The notes under the pieces: generated by a model
Seen by the model: only the letters and a program-made list of their open reading frames with translations
What the model was told of the DNA's origin: nothing
Database searches by the model: none
Shown here: positions 57,336 through 64,000 of the stretch, in pieces
Layout of the letters: each line of letters starts with the position of its first letter
Numbering within the stretch: position 1 is the stretch's first letter
Translations under genes and position numbers: made by a program
Assembly (NCBI RefSeq): GCF_030816195.1
Contig: NZ_JAUSXS010000001.1
Location: 1,759,501-1,823,500 of the forward strand
Direction of reading: 5' to 3'
DNA from: Pseudomonas sp. W4I3
GTDB lineage: Bacteria; Pseudomonadota; Gammaproteobacteria; Pseudomonadales; Pseudomonadaceae
Length of the DNA: 64,000 nt

Positions 57336-57522
57336 ATGTGGGAGGGGGCTTGCCAGTCAGTTAAGCGAAAGTGGACCTCTGTAGGAGCGAGCTTGCTCGC
57401 GAAAAATGTCCAGGCGACGCGTTCATTCTGAATAAACGCGGAGTGCCTGAGTTCTTCGCGAGCAAGCTCGCTCCTACAAAAAGCCTTAACTGACTGGCAT
57501 TAGGGCAATCCCCTCCCACATT
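57336..57522. repeat. Composite REP: complete family-B REPIN nested in family-A arms
   Basis: Outer arms ATGTGGGAGGGGGCTTGCC and CCCTCCCACAT; inside them an 11-bp inverted repeat AGTCAGTTAAG (57355-57365)/CTTAACTGACT (57485-57495); inside that a family-B pair at 57380-57478. The left flank matches the reverse of the one at 16541-16588. Confidence 0.88.
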
Positions 57523-57553
57523 AGGTTTATGTAGTTTTCAAGATCGAGAACCC

Positions 57554-58243
57554 ATGTCCCAATCCCCGCCCACCAGCCAGCTCGCCTATGTCCTGCACAG
57601 CCGCGCCTACCGTGAGACCAGCGCGCTGGTGGACTTCCTCACGCCGCAAGGCCGTCTGCGCGCGGTTTTGCGCAGCGCACGGGGCAAGGCCGGTACGTTG
57701 GCGCGGCCCTTCGTGGCCCTGGACGTGGAATTTCGTGGCAAGGGCGAGTTGAAGAACGTCGGCCGCCTGGAAAGCGTCGGCACCTCTGCCTGGCTGATTG
57801 GCGATGCGCTGTTCAGCGGGCTCTACCTCAACGAATTGCTGATCCGCCTGTTGCCCGCCGAAGACCCGCACCCGGGCGTCTTCGATCACTACGCCGCCAC
57901 GTTGCTTGCCCTGGCTGAAGGCCGTCCCCTCGAGCCGCTGCTGCGCGCCTTTGAATGGCGCCTGCTGGATGACCTGGGCTACGGCTTTGAACTGCACAAC
58001 GACCTGCACGGCGATCCCGTCGCCGCCGACGGCATGTATCGGCTACAAGTGGACGCGGGCCTGGAACGCGTCTACTTGTTGCAACCGGGCCTGTTCCAGG
58101 GCGCCGAATTGCTGGCCATGAGCGAGGCGGACTGGACAGCCCCCGGGGCCTTGTCCGCCGCCAAGCGCTTGATGCGTCAGGCCCTGGCCGTGCACCTCGG
58201 CGGGCGGCCGCTGGTCAGTCGCGAGTTGTTTCGAAAGCCCTGA
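57554..58243 (+). CDS. recO: DNA repair protein RecO
   Basis: RecFOR mediator that helps load RecA on SSB-coated DNA. 229 aa: N-terminal OB fold ([37 protein letters not shown]) and a helical C-domain ([24 protein letters not shown]). Follows era after the composite REP. Confidence 0.95.
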   Translation: MSQSPPTSQLAYVLHSRAYRETSALVDFLTPQGRLRAVLRSARGKAGTLARPFVALDVEFRGKGELKNVGRLESVGTSAWLIGDALFSGLYLNELLIRLLPAEDPHPGVFDHYAATLLALAEGRPLEPLLRAFEWRLLDDLGYGFELHNDLHGDPVAADGMYRLQVDAGLERVYLLQPGLFQGAELLAMSEADWTAPGALSAAKRLMRQALAVHLGGRPLVSRELFRKP

Positions 58244-58294
58244 CATCCCCGTGTATGCTGTGCACCGATTCTTTCCCTTTTCAGGAGCGCTTCC

Positions 58295-59038
58295 GTGACC
58301 ACCAGCAATCGCATTCTTCTTGGCGTCAACATCGACCACGTCGCCACCCTGCGCCAGGCCCGGGGCACCGGTTACCCTGACCCGGTCAAGGCCGCGCTGG
58401 ACGCCGAAGAAGCGGGCGCCGACGGTATCACCGTGCACCTGCGCGAAGACCGCCGTCACATCCAGGAGCGCGACGTGCTGCTGCTCAAGGACGTGCTGCA
58501 GACCCGCATGAATTTCGAAATGGGCGTCACCGAGGAAATGATGGCGTTCGCCGAGCGCATCCGCCCGGCGCACATTTGCCTGGTGCCGGAAACCCGCCAG
58601 GAACTGACCACCGAAGGCGGCCTCGACGTGGCCGGCCAGGAAGCGCGGATCAAGGCGGCGGTGGAGCGTCTGTCGAAGATTGGCAGCGAAGTGTCGTTGT
58701 TCATCGACGCTGACGAGCGCCAGATCGAGGCCTCCCGCCGCGTCGGTGCCCCGGCCATCGAACTGCACACCGGCCGCTATGCTGATGCGACCACGCCGAC
58801 CGAAGTGGCCGACGAGCTGCAACGCATCATCGACGGTGTGAGCTGCGGCCTTCGCGAAGGCCTGATCGTCAATGCCGGCCACGGCCTGCACTATCACAAC
58901 GTCGAAGCCGTAGCCGCCATCAAGGGCATCAACGAACTGAACATCGGCCATGCGCTGGTGGCTCACGCGCTGTTCGTCGGTTTCAAAGGCGCCGTGGCCG
59001 AAATGAAAGCCCTGATCCTGGCCGCCGCCAAGCACTAA
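58295..59038 (+). CDS. pdxJ: Pyridoxine 5'-phosphate synthase PdxJ
   Basis: TIM-barrel enzyme forming pyridoxine 5'-phosphate from 1-deoxyxylulose 5-phosphate and aminoacetone 3-phosphate. 247 aa from GTG 58295 with [54 protein letters not shown] is the diagnostic start. Confidence 0.97.
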   Translation: MTTSNRILLGVNIDHVATLRQARGTGYPDPVKAALDAEEAGADGITVHLREDRRHIQERDVLLLKDVLQTRMNFEMGVTEEMMAFAERIRPAHICLVPETRQELTTEGGLDVAGQEARIKAAVERLSKIGSEVSLFIDADERQIEASRRVGAPAIELHTGRYADATTPTEVADELQRIIDGVSCGLREGLIVNAGHGLHYHNVEAVAAIKGINELNIGHALVAHALFVGFKGAVAEMKALILAAAKH

Positions 59039-59059
59039 GTGAAGCCATGCAGAGGCTCA

Positions 59060-59092
59060 AAATGTGGGAGGGGACAAGCCCCTCCCACATTT
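59060..59092. repeat. Deletion derivative of a family-A REP, single hairpin
   Basis: AAATGTGGGAGGGG-ACAAG-CCCCTCCCACATTT: the outer parts of a family-A pair joined directly, with the inner sequence gone. With its T-rich end it may terminate pdxJ. Confidence 0.8.
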
Positions 59093-59206
59093 GATTTGTT
59101 GTGATTTCATGAGTGTGGCAATGCGAACCCTTACTGTTTAGCCCGCGCAGGTGTATCGTGTCAGCCCTTTGCGGGCCTTGGCCTGCCGCAAATACGTGAG
59201 GTTGTT

Positions 59207-60589
59207 GTGTCCCGATCCTTTTCCCGTCGACAAATCCTGGGTGGCCTTGCAGGCCTGGCCGTAGTGGGCGTCGGTGCCGGTGGCGGCTACCGCTACTGGC
59301 TGGGAAAGGTCGCCGAATCCGAGGCGGGGCACGATTACGAGTTGATTGCCGCGCCGCTGGACGTGGAACTGGTGCCGGGCCATAAGACCCAAGCCTGGGC
59401 GTTCGGCCCCTCGGCGCCAGGCACCGAGTTGCGCGTACGCCAGGGCGAGTGGCTGCGGGTGCGCTTTATCAACCACCTGCCGGTGGCCACCACCATCCAC
59501 TGGCATGGCATCCGCCTGCCGCTGGAGATGGACGGCGTGCCCTACGTCTCGCAATTGCCGGTCTTGCCTGGGGAATACTTCGATTACAAGTTCCGCGTGC
59601 CCGACGCCGGCAGCTACTGGTATCACCCCCATGTGAACAGCAGCGAAGAACTCGGCCGTGGCCTGGTCGGCCCGTTGATCATCGAAGAGCGCGAACCCAC
59701 CGGCTTCAAGCACGAACGCACCCTCAGCCTGAAAAGCTGGCACGTGGACGAAGAGGGCGCCTTTGTGGCGTTCAGTATTCCTCGCGAAGCGGCGCGTGGC
59801 GGTACGGCGGGACGCTTGTCCACCATCAACGGCGTGTCCCAGGCGGTGATCGACCTGCCGGCCGGGCAGATCACCCGTGTGCGCCTGCTCAACCTCGACA
59901 ACACCCTGACCTATCGCCTCAACATCCCGGATGTCGAAGCGCGGATCTACGCGCTGGACGGCAACCCCATCGAGCCGCGCCCGCTGGGCAAGGAATACTG
60001 GCTGGGCCCCGGCATGCGGATTTGCCTGGCGATCAAGGCGCCGCCAGCGGGCGAAGAGCTGTCGATCCGCAATGGCCCGGTACGCCTGGGTACGTTCCGC
60101 TCGGTTGCCAGCAGCGACGCGCCGAGCGAATGGCCAGCGGCGCTGCCGGCCAACCCGGTTGCCGAACCGGACCTGGCCAATGCGGAAAAACTCAACTTCA
60201 ATTTCGAGTGGGTCGGGTCGGTGTCGGTCAACGTCGATAACGGCAAGCCGCCGAGCTTGTGGCAGATCAACGGCCAGGCCTGGGACATTACCGATAAGAC
60301 CTGCGCCGACCGCCCGATTGCCAAGTTGGAGAAGGGCAAAAGCTATATTTTCGAATTGAAGAACATGACCCAGTATCAGCACCCGATCCACCTGCACGGC
60401 ATGAGCTTCAAGGTGATTGCGTCGAACCGCCACAAGGTCATTCCATATTTCACCGACACTTACCTGCTGGGTAAGAACGAACGCGCCCGCGTGGCGCTGG
60501 TGGCGGATAACCCAGGGGTGTGGATGTTCCACTGCCATGTGATCGACCATATGGAAACCGGCCTGATGGCCGCCATCGAGGTGGCGTGA
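59207..60589 (+). CDS. Multicopper oxidase family protein, Tat-exported
   Basis: 460-aa cupredoxin-type oxidase from GTG 59207 (GAGG upstream). The N-terminal SRSFSRRQILGGLAGLAVVGVG is a twin-arginine signal. Four copper-binding blocks are complete: HWHGIRL, WYHPHVN, HPIHLHGMSF and FHCHVIDHMETGLMA (the last includes the T1 Cys, His and Met). So a functional oxidase of a metal ion or phenol in the periplasm is expected. It overlaps tadA by one base (TGATG). Confidence 0.92.
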   Translation: MSRSFSRRQILGGLAGLAVVGVGAGGGYRYWLGKVAESEAGHDYELIAAPLDVELVPGHKTQAWAFGPSAPGTELRVRQGEWLRVRFINHLPVATTIHWHGIRLPLEMDGVPYVSQLPVLPGEYFDYKFRVPDAGSYWYHPHVNSSEELGRGLVGPLIIEEREPTGFKHERTLSLKSWHVDEEGAFVAFSIPREAARGGTAGRLSTINGVSQAVIDLPAGQITRVRLLNLDNTLTYRLNIPDVEARIYALDGNPIEPRPLGKEYWLGPGMRICLAIKAPPAGEELSIRNGPVRLGTFRSVASSDAPSEWPAALPANPVAEPDLANAEKLNFNFEWVGSVSVNVDNGKPPSLWQINGQAWDITDKTCADRPIAKLEKGKSYIFELKNMTQYQHPIHLHGMSFKVIASNRHKVIPYFTDTYLLGKNERARVALVADNPGVWMFHCHVIDHMETGLMAAIEVA

Positions 60590-61083
60590 TGCGCCAGATT
60601 CGCCCGACGATCATCGACCGCAGCCGCGACCAGGACTTCATGCGCGAAGCTTTGGCGCTTGCCGCCCAAGGCGCGGCGCTGGGTGAAGTGCCGGTGGGCG
60701 CGGTCCTGGTGCAGGACGGTGAGATCATCGGCCGCGGTTTCAACTGCCCCATCAGCGGCAATGACCCCAGCGCCCACGCCGAGATGGTCGCGATCCGCGC
60801 CGCGGCGCAAGCGATCAGCAACTATCGCCTGGTGGGCAGCACGCTGTATGTGACGCTGGAACCCTGCAGCATGTGCGCGGGCCTGATCGTGCATTCGCGG
60901 GTCGCGCGGGTGGTGTATGGCGCGCTGGAGCCCAAGGCGGGGATCGTGCAGAGCCAGGGGCAGTTTTTTACCCAGGGTTTTCTCAACCATAAGGTACTGT
61001 TCGAAGGCGGCGTGCTGGCCGAGGAGTGCGGTACGGTGCTAAGTGAATTCTTCAAGGCCCGGCGCACCAAACCACCGCTCTAA
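60589..61083 (+). CDS. tadA: tRNA adenosine(34) deaminase TadA
   Basis: Forms inosine at the wobble position of tRNA-Arg(ACG). 164 aa from ATG 60589. Zinc-dependent deaminase motifs: SAHAEMVAIRAAA (HAE) and TLEPCSMCAGLIVHSRVARVVYGALEPKAG (PCxxC). Translation is coupled to the multicopper oxidase gene, as in related genomes. Confidence 0.96.
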   Translation: MRQIRPTIIDRSRDQDFMREALALAAQGAALGEVPVGAVLVQDGEIIGRGFNCPISGNDPSAHAEMVAIRAAAQAISNYRLVGSTLYVTLEPCSMCAGLIVHSRVARVVYGALEPKAGIVQSQGQFFTQGFLNHKVLFEGGVLAEECGTVLSEFFKARRTKPPL

Positions 61084-61101
61084 AGAACACTGATAAGCAA
61101 A

Positions 61102-61190
61102 TGTGGGAGGGGGCTTGCTCCCGATGGCGGTGGGTCAGCTACAACTATGCTGACTGACACACTGCTATCGGGAGCAAGCCCCCTCCCACA
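61102..61190. repeat. Family-A REP pair (REPIN)
   Basis: TGTGGGAGGGGGCTTGC...GCAAGCCCCCTCCCACA pair between the convergent tadA and cmoB genes. Confidence 0.88.
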
Positions 61191-61222
61191 TTTGGATCCC
61201 TGTTGTTTCAGGGAGATCGGGA

Positions 61223-62179
61223 TTACTTCTTGGCGATGATGACGGCCCGCATCGGCGCCGGCAGTCCTTCAATGGTCTTGCTGTGATCCTCAGGATCCAG
61301 GAAATCACTCAGCGACTGATACTTCATCCACGCCGTCCCACGCTGTTCCTCAATGGTGGTCACGCTCACATCCACGCAGCGCACATCACTGAACCCGGCG
61401 CGGCGCAGCCATAGCATCAACGCCGGTACCGAGGGCAGGAACCACACGTTGCGCATCTGCGCGTAGCGATCTTCAGGCACCAGCACCTGCTGCTGGTCGC
61501 CCTCCACCACCAGGGTTTCCAGAACCAGCTCGCCGCCTTTGACCAGGGTGTCCTTCAGCGCCAGCAAATGCTCGATCGGCGAACGCCGGTGGTAGAACAC
61601 GCCCATGGAAAACACCGTGTCGAAGCCTTCCAGGTTTGCCGGCAAGTCTTCGAACGGGAACGGCAGGTGCCATGCCTTGGGTTCGGAAAGGTAACGCTGC
61701 ACCGCCTGGAACTGGCAGAAGAACAGCCAGTTCGGGTCGACGCCAATCACGCTGTCGGCGCCGGCGCCGAGCATGCGCCACATGTAGTAGCCGTTACCGC
61801 ACCCCACATCGAGGATGCGCTTGCCCTTCAAGTTCAGGTGCGGCGCCACCCGCGACCACTTCCAGTCCGAGCGCCATTCGGTGTCCACATGCACGCCGAA
61901 CAGGTGGAACGGCCCTTTGCGCCACGGGCTCAGGCCCATCAGGGCGGTGTGCATTTGCGCGCGGGTGGCGTCATCGCAGTCCGTGTCCAGCACCAGGCCA
62001 GTGAGCAGGTCGACTTCGCTGGGTTGGATCTTCGGCAATGCGTCCAAAGCACTTTGCCAACGCTCCAGGTCGCCATGGCCCTTTTCCATCTTGCTATCGA
62101 GCTGCGCTTGCAGGCCTTGGGCCCACACGGCCAAAGGAGTGCCCACCAAATGGCGGGCGAGGGGAGACAGATCAATCAT
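61223..62179 (-). CDS. cmoB: tRNA U34 carboxymethyltransferase CmoB
   Basis: Transfers the carboxymethyl group of carboxy-SAM to 5-hydroxyuridine-34, giving cmo5U. 318 aa. Conserved blocks are [31 protein letters not shown] motif [17 protein letters not shown], and [16 protein letters not shown]. Its ATG overlaps the cmoA stop (ATGA). Confidence 0.97.
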   Translation of the reverse strand: MIDLSPLARHLVGTPLAVWAQGLQAQLDSKMEKGHGDLERWQSALDALPKIQPSEVDLLTGLVLDTDCDDATRAQMHTALMGLSPWRKGPFHLFGVHVDTEWRSDWKWSRVAPHLNLKGKRILDVGCGNGYYMWRMLGAGADSVIGVDPNWLFFCQFQAVQRYLSEPKAWHLPFPFEDLPANLEGFDTVFSMGVFYHRRSPIEHLLALKDTLVKGGELVLETLVVEGDQQQVLVPEDRYAQMRNVWFLPSVPALMLWLRRAGFSDVRCVDVSVTTIEEQRGTAWMKYQSLSDFLDPEDHSKTIEGLPAPMRAVIIAKK

Positions 62180-62919
62180 GGCAAGGCAATCAACGAGGCA
62201 AAGTTAAGACACTGGAACCACGGCACGACTTTCGAGAACCCGGCCGTCAGCAGGCGTTCGCGGTGTTCTTCGAGGCTGTCGGGCTTCATGACGTTTTCGA
62301 TGGCGCTGCGCTTCTGGGCGATTTCCAGTTCGCTGTAGCCGTTGGCGCGTTTGAACGCGATATGCAGGTCGGTCAGCAGTGCCTGTTCCTGGGCATCGTT
62401 GAAGCGCAGCTTCTCCGAGAGGATCAGGGCACCGCCCGGCAGCAGCGACTGGCGGATGCGCCCGAGCAACGCCAGGCGTTCAGCGGGGGCGATAAATTGC
62501 AGAGTGAAGTTCAGCGCGACCACTGAAGCCGGCTGGAATTGCAGGGCGAGGATATCGCCTTCGATCACCTCCACCGGCAGCAACTCCTGGAACATCGAAT
62601 CCTGGCCATTGAGGTATTGGCGGCAACGTTCAACCATCGCCGTCGAGTTATCCACCGCGATCACCCGGCAGCCTTCGGTGCGCACATGGCGGCGCAGCGC
62701 TTGGGTCACCGCGCCCAGGGACGAACCCAGGTCGTACAGCACACTGTCCGGCTGGGCGAACTGGGCGGCAAGCACGCCGAGGTTTTCGACAATGGTCGGG
62801 TAACCGGGCACCGAGCGCTTGATCATGTCCGGGAACACCCGCACCACGTCCTCGTTAAAGGCGAAGTCCGGCACCTGGGGCAGGGGCTGGGCGAATAGGC
62901 GATCGGGTTCTTTGCTCAC
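62176..62919 (-). CDS. cmoA: Carboxy-S-adenosyl-L-methionine synthase CmoA
   Basis: Makes carboxy-SAM from SAM and prephenate for CmoB. 247 aa from GTG 62919 ([40 protein letters not shown]); an ATG farther upstream is also in frame. SAM motif [19 protein letters not shown], then [15 protein letters not shown] and [14 protein letters not shown]. Confidence 0.96.
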   Translation of the reverse strand: MSKEPDRLFAQPLPQVPDFAFNEDVVRVFPDMIKRSVPGYPTIVENLGVLAAQFAQPDSVLYDLGSSLGAVTQALRRHVRTEGCRVIAVDNSTAMVERCRQYLNGQDSMFQELLPVEVIEGDILALQFQPASVVALNFTLQFIAPAERLALLGRIRQSLLPGGALILSEKLRFNDAQEQALLTDLHIAFKRANGYSELEIAQKRSAIENVMKPDSLEEHRERLLTAGFSKVVPWFQCLNFASLIALP

Positions 62920-63029
62920 GGTTGTTCCGGCGACGAGGGGGAAGGCCGGCATTTTAGCCAACTTGGCCCTCGGATGCGCGGGTTGTCTGATGGAAAGCCG
63001 AGCAGCGGCTATCGCCAAGGATCTGCTGA

Positions 63030-63419
63030 TCAGTTCACCGTAATGGCGCAGTCGAAGGTCTCGACAGGTTCGGCCTCCGGCTCCCACGGTTGCTGGGAGG
63101 TCAGGCGCAAACGGCCTTGCCCTGGGGTAAATGCCTGGAAGCGCCAGGTGGACTGGCCGCCGCCACCGATCACGCCGGATTCGCTGCTGCTGTACACCTC
63201 CGGGCTCAGCGCACGCAACACGCCGCCGGCGGAATCCTGGATGGCCCAGCGGTAGCCGGTGGTGGGATTGCTGGGCAGTGTGAGGATCAGGTTCTGACCG
63301 GATTTGAGCTGGAGGGGGCAGGCGCTCTGGTCGTCCACGGTGATGTTTTGCTTTGGCGCGTTGGCGCACGCGGCCAGCAGGGCAAGGCTTAAAGGGAGAA
63401 GCAGGCGGGCTGCGGTCAT
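63030..63419 (-). CDS. Chagasin-type (I42) protease inhibitor lipoprotein
   Basis: 129-aa protein with a lipobox (LLAACAN, Cys about residue 18) and a chagasin-like beta domain. The inhibitor loops are present: [18 protein letters not shown], and QQPWEP near the end. I42 proteins inhibit papain-family cysteine proteases. Related genes sit near a Lon-type protease gene in other pseudomonads, as here. Confidence 0.87.
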   Translation of the reverse strand: MTAARLLLPLSLALLAACANAPKQNITVDDQSACPLQLKSGQNLILTLPSNPTTGYRWAIQDSAGGVLRALSPEVYSSSESGVIGGGGQSTWRFQAFTPGQGRLRLTSQQPWEPEAEPVETFDCAITVN

Positions 63420-63510
63420 GGGGGCTCCGTTGATACACGACGAAGGGCGAGCATAACCGAAGATGGGGCGGGGGTGTGACAGGTGAGGGCTGTGCTGTGG
63501 CGGATGGCGC

Positions 63511-63574
63511 TATCGGGAGCAAGCCCCCTCCCACATTTGAATTGTGAATACATTCAAGTGTGGGAGGGGGCTTG
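63511..63574. repeat. Family-A REP pair in outward (reversed) arrangement
   Basis: ATCGGGAGCAAGCCCCCTCC... then ...GGAGGGGGCTTGCCCCCGAT: the two units are in the opposite relative order from the other family-A pairs in the window. Confidence 0.85.
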
Positions 63575-63598
63575 CCCCCGATGAGGCCCTTACCGGCA

Positions 63599-64000
63599 CT
63601 ACATACCTGTCAGAAAAAGCACCTTTGCCACATCCGCAAAGCGCTTGGCAAAGTGCACCGTCATCCCTTCCTTGAGGTACTCCGGCAATTCCTCGAAGCT
63701 GCCGCGATTGGGCTCCGGCAGGATCAGCTCGTGAATCTTCTGGCGCCGCGCCGCAATCACCTTCTCACGCACGCCGCCAATCGGCAGTACATGCCCGGTC
63801 AGGGTCAGTTCGCCGGTCATTGCCACGCCTTTTTTCGGCGGTTGGTTACGCGCCAGGGACAGCAGTGCGCTGGCCATGGTCACGCCCGCGCTCGGTCCGT
63901 CTTTCGGCGTGGCGCCTTCCGGTACGTGCAAGTGCACGAAGGCTTCATCGAAGAACTTCGGATCACCGCCAAACGACTTCAGGTTGGAGCTGATGAAGCT
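63599..64000 (-). CDS. Lon-type ATP-dependent protease, C-terminal part
   Basis: Proteolytic domain of a Lon protease; the gene runs out of the window at 64000. The frame is open to the last base and reads [29 protein letters not shown]... Catalytic serine in [12 protein letters not shown] and catalytic lysine in [12 protein letters not shown] form the Ser-Lys dyad. The neighbouring chagasin-type gene and the [10 protein letters not shown] segment suggest the second Lon (AsrA-like) rather than the housekeeping Lon; that choice is from memory of gene order. Confidence 0.92.
   Translation of the reverse strand, partial: SFISSNLKSFGGDPKFFDEAFVHLHVPEGATPKDGPSAGVTMASALLSLARNQPPKKGVAMTGELTLTGHVLPIGGVREKVIAARRQKIHELILPEPNRGSFEELPEYLKEGMTVHFAKRFADVAKVLFLTGM

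Overview
The window is a high-GC chromosomal stretch that I assign to the Pseudomonas fluorescens group. The evidence is typical Pseudomonas gene content (mqsRA, hmgR-hmgA-fahA-maiA, hupN next to ndpA/yejK, valS-holC-pepA, lptFG, lepA-lepB-rnc-era-recO-pdxJ, cmoAB) and many intergenic REP elements of two families typical of this group: TAGGAGCGAGC...GCTCGCTCCTA and TGTGGGAGGGGGCTTGC...GCAAGCCCCCTCCCACA. Both ends cut genes: an amino-acid ABC transporter ATPase (AapP-like) on the left and a Lon-type protease on the right. I saw no tRNA, rRNA, CRISPR array, insertion sequence or prophage.

Layout. 1-3.5 kb: ABC ATPase, an MqsRA toxin-antitoxin module with a clear palindromic operator, and a GntR regulator overlapping a CynX/NimT-type MFS carrier. 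3.5-9.8 kb: a minus-strand chaperone-usher fimbrial operon (three DUF1120 pilins, chaperone, usher, two-domain DUF1120 tip protein), with the tail of a fifth DUF1120 gene just upstream. 10.4-12.0 kb: a REC-Hpt protein and a NarL-type response regulator without a linked kinase, probably governing the fimbriae. 12.1-18.1 kb: NTF2-like protein, GIY-YIG protein, GST, a TonB-dependent siderophore receptor, and PBP4-type carboxypeptidase. 18.1-23.7 kb: homogentisate pathway (hmgR, hmgA, fahA, maiA) plus an aromatic-acid MFS carrier. 23.7-33 kb: SirB1-type protein, Leu/Val dehydrogenase, an SOS-controlled YebG-like gene, a DUF6124 gene with a long, possibly structured leader, a RelB/ParE-type TA pair, psiE, DUF3509, serine deaminase and serine transporter with a divergent LysR gene, and a ribosome-hibernation-type protein.

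33-41.2 kb is an iron island: fecIRA on the minus strand, then on the plus strand DUF3649, PepSY-TM, DUF3325, a second ECF sigma factor and a second FecR-like protein. These are followed only by the last codons of a lost TonB-dependent receptor. Fur-box-like sites lie in the divergent region.

41.3-64 kb is mainly housekeeping: glutaredoxin, yejK, hupN, rlmF, valS, a small protein, holC, pepA, lptF, lptG, lepA, lepB, rnc, era, recO, pdxJ, a multicopper oxidase, tadA, cmoA/cmoB, a chagasin-type inhibitor lipoprotein and a Lon-type protease. Compared with the P. aeruginosa order I remember, several conserved blocks have been rejoined, with a REP element at or close to each junction.

The most notable items are the unlinked REC-Hpt/NarL phosphorelay beside a DUF1120 fimbrial operon with a pseudogene tail, the orphaned sigma/anti-sigma pair with its receptor remnant, the leader of the DUF6124 gene (possible C4/CI-like RNA), and two copies of a composite element in which one REP family is nested inside the other.
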